Source: Candidatus Omnitrophota bacterium (GTDB taxonomy: Bacteria; Omnitrophota; Gorgyraeia; 2-02-FULL-51-18; JAGOUK01). Taken from it: a stretch of DNA of 6,891 nt. Position numbers and translations under genes: made by a program. The stretch's first letter is position 1; each line of letters begins with the position of its first letter. The DNA lies in contig JADGBA010000067.1 of the NCBI GenBank assembly GCA_015231685.1, forward strand, positions 1-6,891, written 5' to 3'. This document shows positions 1 through 6,195 of the stretch, piece after piece. A model generated the notes under the pieces. It did not search any database. It was not told where the DNA came from and saw nothing but the letters and a program-made list of their open reading frames with translations.

Positions 1-40
1 GGAAGGTTCCGCGCTTGAAATCGATGTCGTTGCGGGTTTA
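1..40 (-). pseudogene. uvrB: uvrB continuation beyond an in-frame TAA, cut by the window edge
   Basis: The TAA at 40-38 follows LVDIQ. Reading straight on in the same frame gives TRNDIDFKRGTF up to base 2. This is the conserved UvrB continuation; family members such as Bacillus subtilis UvrB read LVDIQY followed by ARND or TRND and then a RGTF motif. The stop therefore sits exactly on the conserved Tyr codon, one third-position change from TAT or TAC, with no frameshift or deletion. The rest of the gene lies beyond the left edge. Confidence 0.8.
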
Positions 41-574
41 CTGGATGTCCACCAGTTTTTTGAGCAGCGTTTCGCGGTCCAACCCGTCGCCCGCGGCAAG
101 CATGACCAAAAGCTTGGAATAATCTTCCGGAGAGCCCAGGCCGTAGATGCAGGAGACGCTGGCCACCACAATGGAGTCCGGGCGCCCCAAAAGAGAGCTT
201 GTCGCCCGAAGACGCAGGCGATCAATATCCTCATTGATCGCGGAATCCTTTTCGATGAAGGTGTCGGTCTGCGGAACATAAGCCTCAGGCTGATAATAAT
301 CGTAATAACTCACAAAATATTCAACGGCGTTGTTCGGAAAGAAATCCCTTAGCTCCGAATAAAGCTGCGCCACCAGTGTTTTGTTGTGGGAAATGACAAG
401 CGTGGGCTTCTGCAGGCGCTCGATCACATTGGCCATTGTGAAGGTTTTGCCGCTTCCGGTCACACCCAGAAGGGTGTGAAATTTGCGTCCCGACAGGAGG
501 CCGCGTGAGAGACGCTCGATGGCCGCAGGCTGGTCTCCGGCCGGACGGAAGGGGGCTTTAAGTTCAAATCTCAT
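38..574 (-). CDS. uvrB: Excinuclease ABC subunit B, N-terminal part ending at an in-frame TAA
   Basis: UvrB is the damage-verifying ATPase of nucleotide excision repair. It is loaded on DNA by UvrA and recruits the UvrC nuclease. The 178 residues match the UvrB N-terminus: FRPAGDQPAAIERL (9-22), Walker A GVTGSGKT (37-44), LVISHNKTLVAQLYSE (59-74), the DNA-gripping beta-hairpin start YYDYYQPEAYVPQTDT (90-105), IEKDSAINEDIDRLR (107-121) and VASVSCIYGLGSPEDY (137-152). The family is normally about 660-680 residues, so this is roughly a quarter of the protein. The reading frame stops at TAA (40-38) in the middle of a conserved segment. The fragment lacks the helicase motifs after Walker A and the UvrC-binding C-terminus, so it could not work alone. 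The ATG at 574 gives the canonical MRFEL start, 22 bases after nadC, with only a weak GGGTG upstream. Identity is sure; whether the gene is broken in the organism is not. Confidence 0.93.
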   Translation of the reverse strand: MRFELKAPFRPAGDQPAAIERLSRGLLSGRKFHTLLGVTGSGKTFTMANVIERLQKPTLVISHNKTLVAQLYSELRDFFPNNAVEYFVSYYDYYQPEAYVPQTDTFIEKDSAINEDIDRLRLRATSSLLGRPDSIVVASVSCIYGLGSPEDYSKLLVMLAAGDGLDRETLLKKLVDIQ

Positions 575-596
575 GATGCACCCGGCGCCGCACGCA

Positions 597-1445
597 TCAC
601 AACAGATTCAAGGATAAATCCGGCGGCTTCGCGGAATGCGTCAGGGCGCCGACCGAAATCCGCTCCACGCCCGTTGCCGCATAGGCCTCGACGGTATCCA
701 GCGTCACGCCGCCGGAGATCTCGAGCGGGATGGCGGATCCTGAATCATTCCGGATGCGCACCGCCTGACGCGCCGCCGGAAGGTCAAAGTTGTCCAGCAA
801 AATGAAATCAGCGGCGCTTTTGACCAGCGCGCGCAGCTCGTCAAGACTCCGGACTTCCACGCCGATCGGAACGTTGCGCGGGTATCTTGCCCGCGCGCGC
901 TTGATCACGAAGACCATGTCGGTTCCCGCAAGGGCGGTCCAGTGATTTTCCTTAAAAAGAACGCCGTCGTAGAGTCCCCGGCGGTGGTTGTGTCCCCCGC
1001 CCACGCGCACCGAGTAGCGGTCCAGCGCCCTGAAGTTGGGCAGGGTTTTACGCGTATCGTAGATCGCGACCTTGGTGTTCTTGACCTTTTCCACAAACTG
1101 ACGGGTCAGGGTCGCTACGCCGCTCATCTCGGACAGGAAATTCAACGCGGTCCGCTCTCCGGTGAGAATCGATCGGGCGGAGCCTTCCAGATAAAAGATC
1201 GCGCGGCCGGGCTCGATGAGCTCCCCGTCCTTGGCCACCGGCAAAAAACGCAAATTTTCGTCCACGAGACGGTAAATCCGTTCGGCGACACTGAGGCCGC
1301 ACAGGACTCCGCGGGATTTGAAGACCACATCCCCGCGCGCCGTAAGATCGGCATCAATCATTGATGAGGTGAGGTCTCTCCCCCCCACGTCCTCTCGCAG
1401 GGCGGCCCTCAGAATGTGGTCGAGTTTTTTGTCGAGGGCAATCAT
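597..1445 (-). CDS. nadC: Quinolinate phosphoribosyltransferase (nicotinate-nucleotide pyrophosphorylase, carboxylating)
   Basis: Converts quinolinate and PRPP to nicotinate mononucleotide, CO2 and pyrophosphate in de novo NAD synthesis; cytosolic. From the chosen start it is 282 residues, the usual family length. Landmarks: REDVGGRDLTS (17-27), GERTALNFLSEMSGVATLT (96-114), DTRKTLPNFRALDRYSVR (130-147), GGGHNHRRGLYDGVLFKENH (149-168), VEVRSLDEL (196-204), LLDNF (216-220) and LEISGGV (241-247), ending in GVERISVGALTHS (259-271). The Arg, Lys, Glu and Asp residues in these motifs are those that bind the two substrates in known NadC structures. The ATG at 1445 is preferred: it lies 13 bases after the valS stop, with GAGG upstream, and aligns with the normal family N-terminus. 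An ATG at 1484 would add 13 unconserved residues, overlap valS and lack a ribosome binding site. No nadA or nadB is in the window. ModD, a relative, is less likely given the motifs. Confidence 0.95.
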   Translation of the reverse strand: MIALDKKLDHILRAALREDVGGRDLTSSMIDADLTARGDVVFKSRGVLCGLSVAERIYRLVDENLRFLPVAKDGELIEPGRAIFYLEGSARSILTGERTALNFLSEMSGVATLTRQFVEKVKNTKVAIYDTRKTLPNFRALDRYSVRVGGGHNHRRGLYDGVLFKENHWTALAGTDMVFVIKRARARYPRNVPIGVEVRSLDELRALVKSAADFILLDNFDLPAARQAVRIRNDSGSAIPLEISGGVTLDTVEAYAATGVERISVGALTHSAKPPDLSLNLL

Positions 1446-1456
1446 CGCGGCGGATG

Positions 1457-1460
1457 CCTC
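1457..1460 (-). promoter_or_regulatory. Probable ribosome binding site deciding the nadC start
   Basis: GAGG on the minus strand overlaps the valS TGA and lies 11 bases ahead of the ATG at 1445. The spacing is a little long, but nothing comparable precedes the alternative ATG at 1484. The overlap with the valS stop would place a terminating ribosome next to the nadC start. Confidence 0.45.
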
Positions 1461-4098
1461 AGGCAAGGCTTCGCAAGTTTTCATTCAAACGTTCAAGTTT
1501 GACCCGGGACTCCTCCGCCTTACGCCGCTCTTCCCGCACCACCGCCTCGGGGGCGTTGTTGATAAATTTTTCGTTTTTCAGCTTGGCCTGGACCGAGTGG
1601 AGGTATTTCTGTATCTGCGCGGCTTCTGCGGCGAGACGCTCACGCTCTTGCTCAAGATCCATGGATTCGGGAAGATGCACGAAGAGTTCCGCCTCCGGAG
1701 TCACCAGAGCCAGAACCGATTTGGGCGGACGCGGGAGTCCTTTTTGAATACAAGCCACGCGCGCGCGGGCGAGCCGCTCGAGATCCGCCGAAAACTCACC
1801 AAAGGCCTCCGCAACCCCGTCAGTGGTGACGGACACCGAGACCTGAACCGTTTCTTTGGCGCCGATGCGATGCACGGCACGTTTGTTGCGCACCGCGCCC
1901 ACGGGTTCGATCAAAAAACGGCTCACACGGTTCTCCAGAGCCTCATCTCTGCGGCCGGGCAGAGAGCGGGGCCAGGCAGCGCAGTCGAGAGAACGCTGCG
2001 ATCCGGTCAGGATCGAGTGGATTTCGTCGGTTAAAAAGGGCATGAACGGGTGAAGGAGTTTCAGGGCGGTTTCCAGGACCGTTCTCAGCGTCCCGGCAAC
2101 ATCGGTCCGCGTGATTTGGGGCTTGGCCAATTCAATGTACCAGTCGCAAAACTCCCCCCAAAAAAAATCATATAGCCGGCCGGCGGCTTCATTGAAGTGA
2201 TAGGCGTCCAGCAGCGAGGTGGTTTTTTGTACCGCATCTTCCAGGCGGCTCAGAATCCAGCGCTCGTGGGGCCCCGGAGCCGGAGGCATCTCCTCCGGAA
2301 GATTCGGAGGCAGATTCATCATTGCGAAGCGCGAGGCGTTCCATATCTTGTTTGCGAAGTTTCGCCCGATTTCGAGCCGGTCTTCGGAGGCGTACACATC
2401 CTGTCCTTCGGAGGTGATGGAAATAATTCCGAACCGCAATCCGTCCGCGCCGAAGCGGTCAATCACCGACAGCGGGTCAATCACATTGCCTTTGGATTTG
2501 GACATCTTTGCCCCGGTCGGGTCACGAACGATCCCGTGGATATAGATGTCTGAAAACGGCGGCTGCTTCATAAATTCGCATCCGGCCATCATCATTCGAG
2601 CCACCCAGAAAAAGATAATTTCATAACCCGTCACAAGAGTCTTCGTGGGATAAAAGGCCTCAAGTTCCGGGCTGGCGTCGGGCCATCCCATCGTTGAGAA
2701 CGGCCACAACCAGGAGCTGAACCAGGTATCCAGCACATCCTCATCCTGGCGAAGCGGGGCGCTTTCCTCCAGTCCCAGGCGCCTGCGGGCATCCGCCTCA
2801 TCGTGGGCGGCCGTGTAGCGTCCGTCGGAGGCGGTGTACACAGGAATGCGGTGTCCCCACCAGATCTGCCGGGAAATACACCAATCACGAATGTTGGTCA
2901 TCCATTCCATATAAACCTTTGTCCATCGATTCGGAAAAAACCTCACTTCACCCGACTCCACCGCACGAATGGCGGGCTCAGCCAAAGGCTTCATCTTGAC
3001 AAACCATTGTTCCGAAGCGCGGGGCTCCACCACCTCGTCACAACGGTAGCAATGCCCCACCGCATGCCGGTGGGGCTCGGTCTTTACAAGAAGCCCGTCG
3101 GCCTGAAGGCGCTCCACCACCCGCTTGCGGGCTTCAAAACGACTCAAGCCCCGATAAGGGCCTGCCTCGGCGTTGAGATTGCCGTTCTTTTCCATGATAT
3201 TCACTGAGGGGAGGTGGTGCTTGCGGCCCAGTTCAAAATCCACAGGATCGTGCGCAGGGGTGATTTTGAGTGCGCCTGTACCAAAAGCCGGATCAATGGC
3301 GGGGTCTCCGATAATCAGGAGTTTGCGTCCCAAAATAGGCAGAATGGCGTGCTTTCCTACAAGATGGCGATAGCGCTCATCCTCGGGGTGAACGCCGACC
3401 CCGGTGTCACCCAAGAGCGTTTCGGGTCGCGTGGTTGCGATCACAAGCTTTTCTTCGGAGCCTTCCACCGCGTAGACGATGTGATAAAAGGCGCCGTCGA
3501 GATCGCGGTGATTCACTTCCTCATCGGCCAACGCGGTCTCGCACCGCGGACACCAATTCACGATGTAGTGGCTTCGGTACACCAGCCCCCGGTCAAACAA
3601 GCGCACGAAGACCTCGCGGACCGCGCGGGAGAGCCCCTCATCCATTGTGAAGCGAAGGCGCTTCCAATCACAGGAGCATCCAAGCCGGCGGAGCTGTTCC
3701 ACAATCGTGCCGCCGTATTCATCGCGCCATTTCCAAACCCTTTCAACAAAAGCGACACGCCCCAGGTCTTCGCGCCGGATCTTCTCTTTGGCCAGCGATT
3801 TTTCGACCACATTCTGGGTGGCGATTCCGGCGTGGTCGGTTCCCGGCATCCAGAGCACGCGGTATCCCTGCATGCGCTTAGAGCGGGCGATGATGTCCTG
3901 CAGGGTGTCGTTCAGGGCGTGGCCCATGTGCAGAATTCCGGTGACGTTGGGCGGAGGAATCACCATCGAAAAGACCGGCCCCGTTCCTGCGGGGTCAGCG
4001 TGGAACACGCCGTCCGCCTCCCAGCGCTCCAGCCACTTCTTTTCTACGGACGCGGGGTCATAAGCCTTGGGAAGTTCTTTGGGTCGTGGATCGCTCAT
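1459..4098 (-). CDS. valS: Valyl-tRNA synthetase
   Basis: Class Ia aminoacyl-tRNA synthetase that charges tRNA-Val with valine, using ATP, in the cytosol. The 879-residue length is normal for bacterial ValRS. Domains in order: catalytic Rossmann fold with the HIGH-type motif HMGH (57-60) and GTDHAGIATQ (86-95); editing (CP1) domain at about 190-345, with TTRPETLLGDTGVGVHP (222-238) and ITPAHDPVDFELG (279-291), for hydrolysis of mischarged Thr-tRNA-Val; WCISRQIWWGHRIPVY (406-421); DTWFSSWLWPFSTMGWP (457-473); KMSKS (531-535); anticodon-binding helices at about 610-750; C-terminal coiled-coil arm at about 812-878, rich in Glu, Lys and Arg. Cysteine pairs CPRC (183-186) and CYRC (350-353) suggest metal binding. 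The motifs favour ValRS over IleRS or LeuRS. The start is fixed by the ATGA overlap with cimA. Ile, Leu or Val supply through the upstream genes gives a loose functional link. No T-box leader is possible in the four-base junction. Confidence 0.98.
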   Translation of the reverse strand: MSDPRPKELPKAYDPASVEKKWLERWEADGVFHADPAGTGPVFSMVIPPPNVTGILHMGHALNDTLQDIIARSKRMQGYRVLWMPGTDHAGIATQNVVEKSLAKEKIRREDLGRVAFVERVWKWRDEYGGTIVEQLRRLGCSCDWKRLRFTMDEGLSRAVREVFVRLFDRGLVYRSHYIVNWCPRCETALADEEVNHRDLDGAFYHIVYAVEGSEEKLVIATTRPETLLGDTGVGVHPEDERYRHLVGKHAILPILGRKLLIIGDPAIDPAFGTGALKITPAHDPVDFELGRKHHLPSVNIMEKNGNLNAEAGPYRGLSRFEARKRVVERLQADGLLVKTEPHRHAVGHCYRCDEVVEPRASEQWFVKMKPLAEPAIRAVESGEVRFFPNRWTKVYMEWMTNIRDWCISRQIWWGHRIPVYTASDGRYTAAHDEADARRRLGLEESAPLRQDEDVLDTWFSSWLWPFSTMGWPDASPELEAFYPTKTLVTGYEIIFFWVARMMMAGCEFMKQPPFSDIYIHGIVRDPTGAKMSKSKGNVIDPLSVIDRFGADGLRFGIISITSEGQDVYASEDRLEIGRNFANKIWNASRFAMMNLPPNLPEEMPPAPGPHERWILSRLEDAVQKTTSLLDAYHFNEAAGRLYDFFWGEFCDWYIELAKPQITRTDVAGTLRTVLETALKLLHPFMPFLTDEIHSILTGSQRSLDCAAWPRSLPGRRDEALENRVSRFLIEPVGAVRNKRAVHRIGAKETVQVSVSVTTDGVAEAFGEFSADLERLARARVACIQKGLPRPPKSVLALVTPEAELFVHLPESMDLEQERERLAAEAAQIQKYLHSVQAKLKNEKFINNAPEAVVREERRKAEESRVKLERLNENLRSLA
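2154..2167 (-). repeat. Composite homopolymer tract T8G6 inside valS
   Basis: On the minus strand, eight T are followed directly by six G. They encode the Phe-Phe-Trp-Gly part of YDFFWGEFCDW (643-653), a conserved stretch of ValRS. The frame is intact through the tract. Such a run is prone to slippage in replication, transcription and base calling. A shorter G7 run lies in nadC at 1380-1386, where it encodes the Val-Gly-Gly of EDVGGRD and is also in frame. Confidence 0.6.
4095..4098 (-). promoter_or_regulatory. ATGA stop-start overlap joining cimA and valS
   Basis: The TGA of cimA (4097-4095) overlaps the ATG of valS (4098-4096). I see no convincing Shine-Dalgarno sequence in the A/T-rich bases just upstream (the codons for Tyr-Lys-Ile-Leu-Lys-Arg of cimA). 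Translation of valS therefore probably depends on ribosomes terminating on cimA. The overlap is read directly; coupling is inferred. Confidence 0.75.
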
Positions 4099-5684
4099 CG
4101 TTTGAGAATCTTGTATTCGATGCTGTCGACCAGCGCGTTCCAGGAGGCCTCGATCAGGTTGGTGCTGATGCCGACAGTGGTCCAGACGCCTTTGTGATCC
4201 TGAGAGACGACGAAGACGCGGACCTTGGCGGCGGTGCCGGATTTCTGGTCGAGAACCCGCACCTTGAAGTCAGACAAGCGCATCGAGGCAAGCTTGGGGT
4301 AGAACGGAATGAGGGCCTTACGAAGGGCTGAGTCGAGGGCGTTCACCGGTCCGTCACCCAAAGCCGCCGTGTGTTCTTCGGCCTTTCCCACCTTAAGGCG
4401 GATCGTCGCTTCCGATGTGGGCGCCGCGCCCCCTTTGGTCACCACCACCACCTTGTAGTCCAGCAGCTGAAAAAGCGGCTTGGTCTTCTTCAGGACCTTC
4501 CGGATCAAAAGTTCCAAGCTCGCTTCCGCCGCCTCAAACTGATACCCCTCGTTTTCCAGCTCCTGGATCTTGCGGTGGATCCGGCGTATTTTGGGGCTCT
4601 CCTTGGACAGGCGGTCGGCGAAGTGACTGGCTTTCATCACAATATTGGTTTTGCCGGAAAGCTCGGATGTCAGAAGCCGCCGCTGGTTGCCCACGGCCTC
4701 GGGAACCAAATGTTCATAGGTGCGCGCATTTTTGAGCACCGCGTCGATATGCACCCCGCCCTTGTGGGCAAAAGCACTGGAGCCCACATAGGGCTGCTGG
4801 TTTTGAAGAATCTGATTGCTGATCTCATAAACAAAACGGGAGGTCTCCGTCAGGCGCTTCAAGCCGTCATGGGCGAGAACGCGCTTGCCCATCTTAAAAT
4901 GGAGGTCCGCGGCGGCCGTCACGAGATCCAGATTGCCGCACCGCTCGCCCTGTCCGTTAATGGTCCCCTGCACCTGAATTGCGCCCTCACGTACGGCGGC
5001 AAGCGCATTGGCCACCGCCAGCCCCGAATCGTTGTGGGTGTGGATCCCGATTCCCGCTTCCGGAAAACGGCGGCGAAATTCCGACACCGCGGCTGAGACC
5101 TCCCACGGCATCGAGCCGCCGTTGGTATCGCACAGGATGACGGTCGTTGCCCCGCCGTCGATTGCCGCCCGGCAAACGTCAAGCGCGTAATCCGGATCCG
5201 CCCGGTATCCGTCAAAGAAATGCTCCGCGTCAAATAAGACCTTCTTGCCGGACCGTTTCAAAAAACGTACCGAGTCAAACACCATCCGTAAATTCTCGGA
5301 TAAAGCCACCTTGAAGACATCCCGAACGTGCAGATCCCAGCACTTCCCGAACAGTGTGACCGACCGCGTCCCCGCATCGATAAGTGAACGCAAATTGGCA
5401 TCCCGCGCTGCGTTCTTTCGGGCGCGGCACGTGGACCCGAAGGCGACGAGCTCAGCATGCTTGAATCGGGTTTTTGAGGCCTTGGCAAAAAATGCGGCAT
5501 CCTTGGGATTTGAGCCGGGCCAACCGCCTTCGATGTAATCCACACCCAACTTGTCGAGCCTCTCCGCAATCAGCAGCTTGTCCTGAACGGAGTAAGACAC
5601 ACCCTCTGCCTGCGACCCGTCCCGAAGGGTGGTGTCGTAGATCTCGATGGCGTCGGCAGCGCGTGTGCGGGAGGCGCGTTTCAT
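4095..5684 (-). CDS. cimA: Citramalate synthase
   Basis: (R)-citramalate synthase condenses pyruvate with acetyl-CoA. It opens the route to 2-oxobutanoate, and so isoleucine, that bypasses threonine deaminase. The 529-residue length fits the long CimA family. The HMGL-like TIM barrel covers about 11-280: DTTLRDGSQAEG (17-28, with the Arg-Asp pair of the active site), DYIEGGWPGSNPKD (49-62, more typical of CimA than of isopropylmalate synthase), metal-binding HTHND (215-219) and GTINGQGERCGN (240-251). A linker region with QPYVGSSAFAHKGGVH (297-312) follows. A LeuA-type allosteric domain covers about 405-525, with GDGPVNALDSALRKAL at 443-458, so feedback by isoleucine is plausible. The ATG at 5684 is chosen because it lies 10 bases after the lysC stop with a modest GATGAG upstream. 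A longer frame to 5804 would run deep into lysC and lacks family similarity. A 2-isopropylmalate synthase or homocitrate synthase is less likely. Confidence 0.95.
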   Translation of the reverse strand: MKRASRTRAADAIEIYDTTLRDGSQAEGVSYSVQDKLLIAERLDKLGVDYIEGGWPGSNPKDAAFFAKASKTRFKHAELVAFGSTCRARKNAARDANLRSLIDAGTRSVTLFGKCWDLHVRDVFKVALSENLRMVFDSVRFLKRSGKKVLFDAEHFFDGYRADPDYALDVCRAAIDGGATTVILCDTNGGSMPWEVSAAVSEFRRRFPEAGIGIHTHNDSGLAVANALAAVREGAIQVQGTINGQGERCGNLDLVTAAADLHFKMGKRVLAHDGLKRLTETSRFVYEISNQILQNQQPYVGSSAFAHKGGVHIDAVLKNARTYEHLVPEAVGNQRRLLTSELSGKTNIVMKASHFADRLSKESPKIRRIHRKIQELENEGYQFEAAEASLELLIRKVLKKTKPLFQLLDYKVVVVTKGGAAPTSEATIRLKVGKAEEHTAALGDGPVNALDSALRKALIPFYPKLASMRLSDFKVRVLDQKSGTAAKVRVFVVSQDHKGVWTTVGISTNLIEASWNALVDSIEYKILKR

Positions 5685-5694
5685 GACAGTCTCA

Positions 5695-6195
5695 TCATTT
5701 GACGACAGTATAACGGTCTTTTTGTTTGATGAAATGCTGGTGCAAAACACGCACCGCCCGGTCAGCGTTCTTTTTTTGCACCACGCAGGAAATCTTGATC
5801 TCACTGGTGGAAATCATATCGATGTTGATACGGTTTTTTCCCAGCACTTCAAACATATCGGCGGCCACTCCGGAATGACTGCGCATTCCGATGCCAACGA
5901 CCGAAATTTTGGCGATGTCACGGTCAGCGATAATGTGCTTTTTCTCGATCGCCGGCCGGATCTTTGAAATGACCCGCACGGCTTCGTTCAGGTCGGCTGC
6001 GCTCACCGTGAAGGAAATATCCGTTCGGCGGCCCGAAACTGCAATATTCTGAATGATCATGTCGACATTGATGCCGGCCGTCGCGATTTGGCGGAAGAGC
6101 GCGCCGGCCATGCCGGGACGGTCTGTGATGTTTCGCAGTGTGATTTTGGCTTCGTTTTTGTTGGCTGTAACTCCACGGACCAGAATGTTCTCCAT
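5695..6195 (-). CDS. Probable in-frame beta subunit of aspartate kinase (internal start)
   Basis: An ATG at 6195-6193, codon 233 of the visible lysC, is in frame and would give a 166-residue product starting MENILVRGVTANKNEAK. This product contains only the two ACT domains. In Corynebacterium glutamicum and Bacillus subtilis, an aspartokinase beta subunit is made from an internal in-frame start at the corresponding place, and it joins the full-length alpha subunit in an alpha2beta2 enzyme. The position, the start of the product and the strong upstream ribosome binding site all match that arrangement. That the product is made here is inference. The alternative is that the site is a chance feature of the linker between the kinase and ACT regions. 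Confidence 0.62.
   Translation of the reverse strand: MENILVRGVTANKNEAKITLRNITDRPGMAGALFRQIATAGINVDMIIQNIAVSGRRTDISFTVSAADLNEAVRVISKIRPAIEKKHIIADRDIAKISVVGIGMRSHSGVAADMFEVLGKNRINIDMISTSEIKISCVVQKKNADRAVRVLHQHFIKQKDRYTVVK

Noticed and set aside
38..40. Genetic code change with TAA read as Tyr
   Set aside because: The Tyr residues of lysC, cimA, valS and nadC are all encoded without TAA: no in-frame TAA interrupts their full-length frames. A reassigned codon would be expected to appear there too.
575..596. Terminator or promoter between nadC and uvrB
   Set aside because: Only 22 bases, GC-rich, with no stem followed by a T run and no recognisable -10 or -35 pair.
1446..1484. nadC start at the upstream ATG (1484)
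   Set aside because: No ribosome binding site precedes it, it overlaps valS by 26 bases, and the 13 added residues are outside the conserved NadC N-terminus. It is kept as an alternative only.
1318..2034. Plus-strand open frame (238 codons) across the valS-nadC junction
   Set aside because: Spans the ends of two well-supported minus-strand genes, has no recognisable motif and lacks independent support.
3214..4197. Long plus-strand open frame (327 codons) opposite valS
   Set aside because: It lies wholly antisense to strongly conserved ValRS coding sequence and the cimA-valS junction. It shows no recognisable domain and has the His/Arg/Pro-rich look of an antisense shadow in GC-rich DNA.
4371..5096. 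Plus-strand open frame (241 codons) opposite cimA
   Set aside because: Antisense to the CimA barrel and linker, with no family motif. It is explained by codon bias of the real gene on the other strand.
5685..5804. N-terminal extension of cimA to an upstream ATG at 5804
   Set aside because: The extra 40 residues overlap the lysC C-terminus in another frame and have no CimA similarity. The ATG at 5684 gives the normal family start.
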